Below, piece after piece: positions 8,349 through 15,105 of a DNA stretch of 33,605 nucleotides. Each line of letters opens with the position of its first letter. Position 1 is the stretch's first letter. Source of the DNA: an uncultured Cyclobacteriaceae bacterium (GTDB taxonomy: Bacteria; Bacteroidota; Bacteroidia; Cytophagales; Cyclobacteriaceae). The position numbers and the translations under genes were made by a program. The stretch covers positions 1 to 33,605 of the forward strand of contig CALGOB010000053.1 of assembly GCA_937958005.1 (NCBI GenBank), read 5' to 3'. Below the pieces are notes generated by a model that was not told the DNA's origin, did no database searches, and saw only the letters and a program-made list of their open reading frames with translations.

Positions 8349-9116
8349 ATGCTTAGATTTTCCTTTTCTATTTTACTGCTTTTAGTAACTGAAATTTCCT
8401 TTGCTCAATACTCCGAAACAATAAGATCTTCAAGACCTGGACAAGCTGTAGTTCCAAATAGTCTAGGCAAAAGTCTTATTCAAGTGCAATCTGGAATAAA
8501 TTTTGGAGAATCAAAATTTAACTCTAATATTATCAATAGCGTATTTGAACAAGCGAATACCTTAAGATTTGGCTTAACTAAAAATTTTGAGCTAAGATCT
8601 ACTTTTAAATTGCGTTCTGAAAAATTAAGAATATCTAATGCAGAATCAGAACAATTAGGTGGTTTGAGTTTTTGGGATATCGGTTTTAGGTATAATATAA
8701 CCGCAAGTGATTCTTATAAGCCTTCATTTGGCATACAATCAGAATTAAGTCTTGACTGGGTAAGTCAAGATTTTAGAACTGGTGGCTTAGTTTCAAATAC
8801 ATTATTCATTTATGGTCAAAAGCTTTCGGAAACTTTTTACCTAACTACCAACCTAGGGTCATCTTGGATTTTAGATGGGTCTTTAGAATTTATTTATGCA
8901 ATCAATCTTGGTTTCCCAATCACAGAAAAAATAAACGGGTTTATAGAAGGTTATGGACAATTGAGAAATTTTACCTTACGATGGGATGCTGGTTTTACTT
9001 ATCTAATAAACAATGACTTCCAACTTGATCTATCAGGGGGATATGGCAACAATGGCCTTCTTAAAGATTGGTTTTTAGATACAGGTATCTCATGGAGGTT
9101 TGATACAAAGAAATAA
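8349..9116 (+). CDS. Outer-membrane beta-barrel-like protein, transporter-type (Phenol_MetA_deg-like)
   Basis: A 255-residue exported protein. Residues 1-19 form a signal peptide (hydrophobic SILLLLVTEISFA followed by QYSE). The mature start IRSSRPGQAVVPNSLGKSLIQVQSGINFGE and the alternating aromatic/polar strands (LRFGLTKNFELRSTFKLRSE, GFRYNITASDSYKPSFGIQSELSLDW, and the C-terminal DTGISWRFD) are typical of the small barrel proteins annotated in Bacteroidota as transporter or MetA-pathway-of-phenol-degradation family. The C-terminal aromatic residue fits outer-membrane insertion. Nothing indicates a substrate. Single-gene unit on the plus strand, followed by a family C repeat. Confidence 0.75.
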   Translation: MLRFSFSILLLLVTEISFAQYSETIRSSRPGQAVVPNSLGKSLIQVQSGINFGESKFNSNIINSVFEQANTLRFGLTKNFELRSTFKLRSEKLRISNAESEQLGGLSFWDIGFRYNITASDSYKPSFGIQSELSLDWVSQDFRTGGLVSNTLFIYGQKLSETFYLTTNLGSSWILDGSLEFIYAINLGFPITEKINGFIEGYGQLRNFTLRWDAGFTYLINNDFQLDLSGGYGNNGLLKDWFLDTGISWRFDTKK

Positions 9117-9134
9117 TATATAGGTAAACCCCTG

Positions 9135-9246
9135 TTTAATCCCTAAGGGATATTAATTCCTCTGGCCGGGCGCCCTGACTCTTGTGTCGATCATTAAATT
9201 TATTGCCCATAGATACAACGTACCCTTGGGTCGGGCTTGGTTCATT
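9135..9246. repeat. Family C repeat, copy C1
   Basis: Runs from TTTAATCCCTAAGGGATATTAAT to TCGGGCTTGGTTCATT. It shares its whole length with C2, C3 and C4. Like C2 it carries the GC-rich block GGCCGGGCGCCC that C3 and C4 lack. The conserved core ATTGCCCATAGATA...CCCTTGGGTCGG is present. It lies just after the outer-membrane protein gene. Confidence 0.8.
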
Positions 9247-9296
9247 AATTATCCAATTTTAGAACACTTATTAATTAATGGTTTTTCATAAAAATC

Positions 9297-9326
9297 TTGT
9301 ATTTGTATAGGTAATTATTAACTTTG
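9297..9326 (+). promoter_or_regulatory. Candidate Bacteroidota promoter for the exosortase operon
   Basis: TTG at 9297-9299, 19 bp of spacer, then TAACTTTG at 9319-9326. This matches the Bacteroidota primary-sigma pattern TTTG-N19-21-TAnnTTTG. The -7 box overlaps the first of two ACTTTG-N5-CAAAGT palindromes, so occupancy of that palindrome would be expected to affect initiation. Confidence 0.5.
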
Positions 9327-9337
9327 AAAAACAAAGT
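9321..9337. promoter_or_regulatory. Palindromic operator candidate, copy 1
   Basis: ACTTTG-AAAAA-CAAAGT, a perfect 6-bp dyad with a 5-bp spacer, followed by ACTTTTAA. It overlaps the candidate -7 box. A second copy with the same dyad and the same trailing CTTTTAA lies at 9438-9454. Confidence 0.55.
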
Positions 9338-9437
9338 ACTTTTAAGTTACGTAAGAATAGGTATGAATTACAGATTACACGAGAAAACTCACAAATCTTT
9401 TAAAACAATTTCATTTTAATTAAAAATTTATTCATTT

Positions 9438-9454
9438 ACTTTGAAGTACAAAGT
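9438..9454. promoter_or_regulatory. Palindromic operator candidate, copy 2
   Basis: ACTTTG-AAGTA-CAAAGT followed by TCTTTTAA, ending 10 bp before the ATG at 9465. The dyad and its flank repeat copy 1 at a distance of 117 bp. Its position next to the start codon would allow a bound dimer to block either a second promoter or translation initiation. Confidence 0.55.
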
Positions 9455-9464
9455 TCTTTTAAAT

Positions 9465-11993
9465 ATGAAAAATCCAAAATTAGATTACTTACAAAAAACT
9501 GGGATTATATTTGTTGCCATCTCTTCTATCCTATCTCTTTTAGAAAATATATATGTTCAATATTCAAGTGATCTATTTACTGGTCTTTTCTTTATTCATT
9601 ACACAATTGCTGTAATCTTTGGGATAATCTCAATATTCAAATACAAAATCAGTTTTTTCAAATTTTTCACGCAGAAAGTCTTTGTTTCTCATACAATCCT
9701 TCTCATCCTTTTTAACATTTGCGCTTATTCCCTCAATAAAAGCATTCCAATATTTCAAGAATCCGTTGATTGGCTTTCTTACTTTATCATCATTGAAAAT
9801 TTAATTCTATTAATTTATGCTTTTGCCAATAAATCAAATCAATTCATAAATTGTTTGACGGCTTTTTTACTTGGAATTGCCATTCTTTTCCATCTCTATC
9901 AGTGTTATATAGTTCTGCCTACAGTAATTATAGGAATCATAGGTATAATTTTATTTGGGATCTCCTTATTACTTTTTGTCCCCTTGTTTTATGTCGGTTG
10001 TTTTATTGCCATAGCAAGGAGAATTACTTGGAATAAAATAAATTTCATCAGCTTTTCCGTGGGTATTAGTATCCCATTAATAATAATTGGTTTTATTCTA
10101 ACTCAATGGGTACTGCTAGAGAATAAATTAAACGATACAAAACTAACTATTGATCAACCTTTTAAAACACAAATTTATCCTGAATGGATAGTATTGGCTC
10201 AACAGATTGGTAAAAATCGTTTCTCAGAGGCTTATTTGAAAACAGGCATAGTTTATCAAAACATGGAACAAGAATGGGATATGCCTTTTAACATGGACTT
10301 AAATGACTTTAGTCAAAAAAAGTTAAATGACCCTCTTTATGCTGTTTGTTCTGTTTTTATGAACTCTAACAATATTAACTATCAAACCAAAATCAAAGTA
10401 CTCAATTATTTATATGATGCAAGGCATGAATCTGCTGATCGTCTTTGGAGTGGAGCTAATCTAAAAAGCACTAGGGTAATCACCAATGTTGAAGTCTTCC
10501 CAAAAGAGAGGCTCTCTTTTACCGAATTAATCATTTCTATAGCTAATAGAAATGGTCAAAATGGCTCTAGATGGGGAAATCAGCAAGAAGCTTTCTATAC
10601 TTTTCAATTACCTGAAGGAGGTGTCGTCACTTCACTTTCGCTCTGGATAGAAGGTCAAGAAGAAAAAGCGATTTTAACCACTAAAAAGAAGGCTAAAAAA
10701 GCTTATGAGACGATTGTAGGAAAAGAAAGGAGAGATCCATCAGTCGTTTATTGGATGGAAGGGAATCAGATAAGAGTCCGAGTTTTTCCATGTACACCAA
10801 GTGAAGAAAGGAAATTCAAAATTGGTGTCACTGCTCCATTAAGTCTCATAGATAATCAGTTAGCCTACAAAGCAATCACTTTTAAAGGGCCAGATTATTC
10901 AGCCGCCTCAGCAGCCATCAACCTAGTCCTAAATGGCTCGCAGGTGACTAGTTCTACTCTTTCATTTAAACAAAATGTAGCCTTAAAAGTCTGGAAGGGT
11001 TCTTACAAACCTAGCTGGACATTTACCATCGATGCTCCTCCGATATCCAACGGATCTTTTAGTTTTGGAAAAGAACGTTTTACTCTGGAAGAAGAATCTT
11101 TGAAATATAATTACATACAACCTAAGCAAATATACCTAGACTTAAACAGCCAATGGAATAAAAAAGAATTAGAGTCTATCGTAAATGAAATCAAAGAAGA
11201 AAAGCTGTTTATTTACCATGATGGCCTAATTTCTATTTCCAAAGAAGATTTAAACAACATAGATCTCTCTGAACTACCTCTTTTCACACTATTCCCTTTT
11301 TACGAATTACCAGATCATGAGGAAACCATCGTAATAACAAAAGGGAATGTATTAACCCCTAACTTGTCAGACTTAAACGGCAGTAAATTTGGTGATCGCT
11401 TATTCAGTTCTTTTTCAAATAACACAAAGATTGCAAAAGTTTATGACCTAACTGGAGAACCTTCTAATTATATACGCTCTTTGAAGGAACTAGAAGTAAT
11501 TGAATATCAATCCTTAAACTTAAATAAGCTAATAAATAATTTAAGAAGCAACCAATTTCCAACAATTATTAAAGACCCAAAGAAGGTGAATATTCCTAAT
11601 GCTGGGATCACTATTGTTAAATCTGCTCCCCAACTAACACCAAACAAGGCATCTGATCATTTACTTAGGCTGTTTAACTATCAAAAAGTAATGAGTGGAA
11701 TAGGTAGCTCTTACTTTACAATGGATCAGAATAACTACTTAGAGGATGGTTTGATAGAATTTGCAAATACTGCCAACATAGTAACTCCATTATCTAGTCT
11801 CATCGTTTTAGAGACACAGAAAGACTACGAAAGATTTGATATTCATAGAAACAAGGATTCATTGGGGAATGCTTCCATTGGAAATGCTGGAGCTGCACCT
11901 GAGCCGCATGAATGGGCTCTGATTGGCATTGGCCTTTGCTTCATTATCTTTATGTATCGTAAAAAGCTACTTAACAACTATTCTATCAAATGA
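9465..11993 (+). CDS. XrtN-system VIT-domain protein with PEP-type C-terminal sorting tail
   Basis: An 842-residue membrane protein and the presumed sorting substrate of the exosortase encoded next. Residues about 10-230 contain around seven hydrophobic helices. A VIT domain follows at about 335-470, with the block AFYTFQLPEGGVVTSLSLWIEG, KKAYETIVGKERRDPSVVYW and IRVRVFPCTPSEERKFKIGV. After it, the region around IYLDLNSQWNKKELESI sits where a VWA domain normally follows VIT, but lacks an intact DxSxS metal motif. The C-terminus has the tripartite sorting layout: PEPHEW, a hydrophobic helix ALIGIGLCFIIFMY and basic RKK. This fits the dedicated XrtN partner family (TIGR04477 as I recall it). 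The frame extends to a TTG at 9441, but ATG 9465 is preferred. Its stop overlaps the exosortase start as ATGA. Confidence 0.88.
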   Translation: MKNPKLDYLQKTGIIFVAISSILSLLENIYVQYSSDLFTGLFFIHYTIAVIFGIISIFKYKISFFKFFTQKVFVSHTILLILFNICAYSLNKSIPIFQESVDWLSYFIIIENLILLIYAFANKSNQFINCLTAFLLGIAILFHLYQCYIVLPTVIIGIIGIILFGISLLLFVPLFYVGCFIAIARRITWNKINFISFSVGISIPLIIIGFILTQWVLLENKLNDTKLTIDQPFKTQIYPEWIVLAQQIGKNRFSEAYLKTGIVYQNMEQEWDMPFNMDLNDFSQKKLNDPLYAVCSVFMNSNNINYQTKIKVLNYLYDARHESADRLWSGANLKSTRVITNVEVFPKERLSFTELIISIANRNGQNGSRWGNQQEAFYTFQLPEGGVVTSLSLWIEGQEEKAILTTKKKAKKAYETIVGKERRDPSVVYWMEGNQIRVRVFPCTPSEERKFKIGVTAPLSLIDNQLAYKAITFKGPDYSAASAAINLVLNGSQVTSSTLSFKQNVALKVWKGSYKPSWTFTIDAPPISNGSFSFGKERFTLEEESLKYNYIQPKQIYLDLNSQWNKKELESIVNEIKEEKLFIYHDGLISISKEDLNNIDLSELPLFTLFPFYELPDHEETIVITKGNVLTPNLSDLNGSKFGDRLFSSFSNNTKIAKVYDLTGEPSNYIRSLKELEVIEYQSLNLNKLINNLRSNQFPTIIKDPKKVNIPNAGITIVKSAPQLTPNKASDHLLRLFNYQKVMSGIGSSYFTMDQNNYLEDGLIEFANTANIVTPLSSLIVLETQKDYERFDIHRNKDSLGNASIGNAGAAPEPHEWALIGIGLCFIIFMYRKKLLNNYSIK

Positions 11994-13363
11994 TTAACGT
12001 ACTTCAAACTTCCATTAGGTATGGGTACCAATTTAAAAGATGGTTGGTAGCTGGTTTATTTCCAATCATTATTTTCTTTTGTTTTAATCCACATTACCTG
12101 AGGAAAAACACCTTTTTCTGGCTTGCTTTATTAACATTACCTGTTAGTACTCAGTCAGTCAGCAATAGACCATTCCCATTTTTTACTATAGGCATCATTT
12201 GCTCTGTGTTATTCTTTATTTTTCCAGCTACTTTTTGGATTTATCTTATTTTATCTTTTTTAATTCTTTTTCTCATACAAAATCTAAATGGGTGTCTCTC
12301 ATCACTGACCATTGTCCACATTTCCTTAATCTCTCCCTTGTTCATTTATGTCAATTCCCTAGTTAGTTTCCCTATCCGGCTTGTTTTATCACAGTGGGTC
12401 ACTGTAATTCTTCAAACCATAGGTCATCCCGCTCACCTAAAAGGAAATGTTGTCTATCTAGGTAATGATAGTTTTCTTATTGACGAAGCATGTGCAGGGT
12501 TACATATGCTAGGGTATGGGTTATTATTTGGTACCTTAATTTTAGCGAATTTTGCTAAACACTATGAGATGGGGCTTGGTAAAATACTTCTCTCCTATGC
12601 CCTATTAATAACGCTAATTATAGTAGGGAATCTGGTAAGGATAACCTTGCTCATTTTATTTGTGATCATGCCATCGCATTGGTTTCATGAGGTTCTAGGC
12701 TGGTTAATCTTTCTATTTCAAATATTGACTCCATTCTACCTATCCCTCCATTTATACACCAAGTATTTCCATTTTAAGCCTATTCTTTCAATAAAAAAAT
12801 TACCTCAAACAGTCAAATTTCCATCTATTAAATATACTTTGTACATCTCTTTTTTTATGCTCATTAATTTCTATTATAACAGTCTGTCTAACAAATCAAT
12901 TAGCACCAATCTCAACGATATCAATTTAATTGGGTATTTAAACAAAACTAATTCTCAAGGTGTTGCCAAATTTGAAAATGAACATTCTCTTATCTATATC
13001 AAAAAGCCAGTTGCTGCTTACAAGGCAGATCACAATCCCATGATCTGTTGGGAAGGTAGCGGTTATCAATTTAAAAAAATCGAACTTATAGAAAGTAATG
13101 GATTAAAAATAAACCTAGCCGAATTAGAAAAAGGGGAAGATCAATTATACACTTCTTGGTGGTTTGAAAGTAAGAAATCACAAACTGGTAAACAGCTTAC
13201 TTGGCGAAAGAAATCCCTATTTAACAATGAACATTTTTACTTGATCAATTTAACCAGTGAATCAAAAGCGGAATTACTAGAACAACTCAGTCATATGCTA
13301 GAGCAAAAAATCATTTCGTCTTATTTCACACCCTCTTTGATCTCTAAAAATGAAAATGACTAA
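11990..13363 (+). CDS. xrtN: Exosortase, XrtN type, with EpsI-like C-terminal domain
   Basis: A 457-residue inner-membrane transpeptidase-like enzyme predicted to cleave and transfer the PEP-type tail of the preceding protein. About eight membrane helices span residues 18-265. The catalytic triad of the exosortase/archaeosortase superfamily is visible: C168 in DEACAGLHMLG, R217 in GNLVRITLL and H233 in HWFHEVLGW. After a further membrane helix (about 283-297) the protein has an extracytoplasmic domain with HNPMICWEGSGYQFKKI, which resembles the EpsI (DUF3485) motif, so this is an exosortase-EpsI-like fusion. Exosortase assignment is firm; the N subtype rests on the adjacent VIT protein. The start overlaps the upstream gene by 4 bp and the end overlaps the VanZ-like gene by 14 bp, so the three form one operon. 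Confidence 0.92.
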   Translation: MINVLQTSIRYGYQFKRWLVAGLFPIIIFFCFNPHYLRKNTFFWLALLTLPVSTQSVSNRPFPFFTIGIICSVLFFIFPATFWIYLILSFLILFLIQNLNGCLSSLTIVHISLISPLFIYVNSLVSFPIRLVLSQWVTVILQTIGHPAHLKGNVVYLGNDSFLIDEACAGLHMLGYGLLFGTLILANFAKHYEMGLGKILLSYALLITLIIVGNLVRITLLILFVIMPSHWFHEVLGWLIFLFQILTPFYLSLHLYTKYFHFKPILSIKKLPQTVKFPSIKYTLYISFFMLINFYYNSLSNKSISTNLNDINLIGYLNKTNSQGVAKFENEHSLIYIKKPVAAYKADHNPMICWEGSGYQFKKIELIESNGLKINLAELEKGEDQLYTSWWFESKKSQTGKQLTWRKKSLFNNEHFYLINLTSESKAELLEQLSHMLEQKIISSYFTPSLISKNEND

Positions 13364-13739
13364 AGTAATAAAATATGGTGCTCCCACTCTTCTATTCTTC
13401 TTTATAGCTTGGGTAATCTACCTGGCAGATTCAGTGCAAGACAATTGGGTCAAATCTTTAGGTAGTGTAGAACATTTGGATAAAATTGCACACTTCAGTT
13501 TGTTTGGAGTTTTTGCTCTCTTATTAAATAAAATGTTAAACTTTCGTAAGTTAAAAGTATTCAACACACCTATTTTGATCGGATCTATTATAGTTTTAAC
13601 GTTTGCAATAGCTGAAGAATTTAGCCAGATTTCTTTTGAATCCAGAACATTTGATGTGATAGATATGATATTCGATTTATTGGGTATTTTGTTCTTTTCA
13701 TCTAACAGATTATTTAAAGGAAATTCTTCAATCTCTTAG
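13350..13739 (+). CDS. VanZ-like family small membrane protein
   Basis: A 129-residue protein with about four membrane helices. The VanZ-like signature is visible: DKIAHFSLFGVFALLL near residues 46-61, and EEFSQISFESRTFDVIDMIFDLLGILFF near 91-118, with the conserved acidic and Asp-rich positions after the third helix. VanZ-like genes are recurrent neighbours of exosortases, but their biochemical role there is not established. The ATG at 13350 overlaps the exosortase gene by 14 bp; a second ATG at 13356 is an alternative. It is the last gene of the operon, and the next gene converges from the other strand. Confidence 0.85.
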   Translation: MKMTKVIKYGAPTLLFFFIAWVIYLADSVQDNWVKSLGSVEHLDKIAHFSLFGVFALLLNKMLNFRKLKVFNTPILIGSIIVLTFAIAEEFSQISFESRTFDVIDMIFDLLGILFFSSNRLFKGNSSIS

Positions 13740-13750
13740 GCTATGAATAG

Positions 13751-13800
13751 GAGAAAATCAAGGAATAACTCTTTTGAAGATCTTTTCTTGATTCTCTCTT
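13751..13800 (+). terminator. Weak hairpin after the exosortase operon
   Basis: GAGAAAATCAAG and CTTGATTCTC form a 10-bp stem with one bulge and a 24-nt loop, 12 bp after the VanZ-like stop. There is no clean T tract, so termination here is uncertain. Confidence 0.3.
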
Positions 13801-13909
13801 AATTCAAAATCAACAAACCCAACTCAATGGTACAGGGGTTCTACATTTTATTTTAAATATGAATAGTTCCCATCAGTTCTTTAGACCGCCTAGGTTTGTC
13901 ATCCCTGTT

Positions 13910-13949
13910 ATACGATAAATTATTTTAAAACTAATTTATCGTATTTTTC
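13910..13949. terminator. Terminator hairpin overlapping the 3' end of the YHS gene
   Basis: Perfect 13-bp inverted repeat ATACGATAAATTA / TAATTTATCGTAT (13910-13922 and 13932-13944) with a 9-nt loop, followed on the plus strand by TTTTTC. On the plus strand this looks like a rho-independent terminator for the exosortase operon, but most of it lies inside the last codons and stop of the convergent YHS gene (stop at 13920-13922). Confidence 0.5.
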
Positions 13950-14414
13950 ATTTGCCAATAATTCGTGTAATTCAGGATTTTTATTCCATTGAGTTTTTCC
14001 ATTGAAAAAACCTCGTACCTCAAAAAACATTAACCTGTCACCTTGTATTTGAAACTGGGCAAAATTAGGTTCAATAAAATTACCACTAGTAACTGCAGTA
14101 GCGCAATATCCTCCGTATGCAGGTAAATACTTATCTGGATTAGTTTTGAAACTATTTCTGTTTTCTACACTAGAAAAGAGTAGTTCTAAACCTTCATATT
14201 CAAAGCTAAAAGTTGTTTTTCCCTTTGCTGGAATAGGGCTCTGAAAATAACTTACTAGATCATACCCACCAAATGCTGCCTTACCTTCTACTGTAAGGTA
14301 TTTTGCAGGTTGTGCTTGGGAGTAATTCAAAAATGATAAAGAAATCAATAAACTACTTAGAAGAAATAGTTTTAAAAAATTATTTGGTTTCAATTGTGTA
14401 ATAGTGTTTTTCAT
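13920..14414 (-). CDS. Exported YHS-domain protein
   Basis: A 164-residue protein with an N-terminal signal peptide (hydrophobic FLKLFLLSSLLISLSFL, then SQAQ at about residues 12-35). The mature part carries the YHS-type pattern AAFGGYDLVSYF near 50 and SFKTNPDKYLPAYGGYCATAVTSG near 90-113. This is the common exported YHS family of Bacteroidota, in which the second cysteine-containing block (GGYCA) is kept. The function is unproven; metal binding has been suggested for YHS domains generally. The frame extends to a TTG at 14432, but the ATG at 14414 gives the more usual short N-region. Its last codons share DNA with a terminator-like hairpin for the convergent operon. Confidence 0.85.
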   Translation of the reverse strand: MKNTITQLKPNNFLKLFLLSSLLISLSFLNYSQAQPAKYLTVEGKAAFGGYDLVSYFQSPIPAKGKTTFSFEYEGLELLFSSVENRNSFKTNPDKYLPAYGGYCATAVTSGNFIEPNFAQFQIQGDRLMFFEVRGFFNGKTQWNKNPELHELLANEKYDKLVLK

Positions 14415-14925
14415 AATAGCATTAAAAATCAAGTAAAAAATATAGCCTTACTTTTTAATTGTAATGTAGCAGTAATTGATTAGCAAATTTAATAATCAAC
14501 ATTACTATTTTAAGAAACAATCATTAATTAAAATAGTTTTATTTATTGCGAATTTATTTTCAATCATCCCATATCATTGATGCAATTAAATGCTACATCC
14601 TTCTGACTTTCATCATTTTACTAGTATTTGCCTAACATAAAAATAATAACAATAAACTTTCAAAAACCCTAGATCCATTTCTATTGCCATGTCAGTATTA
14701 GTCTTAACACTCACATACGTTTCATTCATGTTATAGTAAAGAAATCCAAATCAATAAACATTATCCCCTTAGATTTATTAAGGAACAAAACATCGTTAGC
14801 TCGAGTATTTCTGGGATGCCCGACCAGGGAGATAATACCAATTTAGATATAAGAAAATAAGTATAGTTTTGAATGTATTATCTAATCGAAATACATTGTT
14901 TTCTATGGTTAAAACACAGCTAAAT
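14415..14925. other. AT-rich intergenic region upstream of the YHS gene
   Basis: No gene seen in about 510 bp. Near 14828-14846 there is TACCAATTTAGATATAA, which is an exact inverted match to the right end of element E at 19856-19875. This suggests a lone end of that family here. GGGATGCCCGACCAGGGA at 14814-14831 loosely resembles the GC-rich block of family C. Confidence 0.4.
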
Positions 14926-14929
14926 TTAA

Positions 14930-15104
14930 CCCGAATGATGTATTAGACTTTTAAGAGAAAATCATAAATGGCTGTTAGATAACTGCCTAAATTCTGATTT
15001 GCAATGCAGACATAGTCTCCATTATGGTGAGTAGGAAATTAGGATTTAAGTGGCTAAATGACTGTTAGTTATGTTTGCATCAAATTTCTATTGCATCATT
15101 CGGG
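14930..15104. repeat. Family A inverted-repeat element, copy A2, inserted at the hybrid kinase stop
   Basis: A 175-bp element, about 96% identical by eye to A1, with ends CCCGAATGATG and CATCATTCGGG. TTTAA flanks it at 14925-14929 and 15105-15109. The right-hand TTTAA contains TTA at 15106-15108, which read on the minus strand is the TAA stop of the hybrid kinase gene. The element therefore lies immediately downstream of that gene's last codon. Confidence 0.85.
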
Positions 15105-15105
15105 T

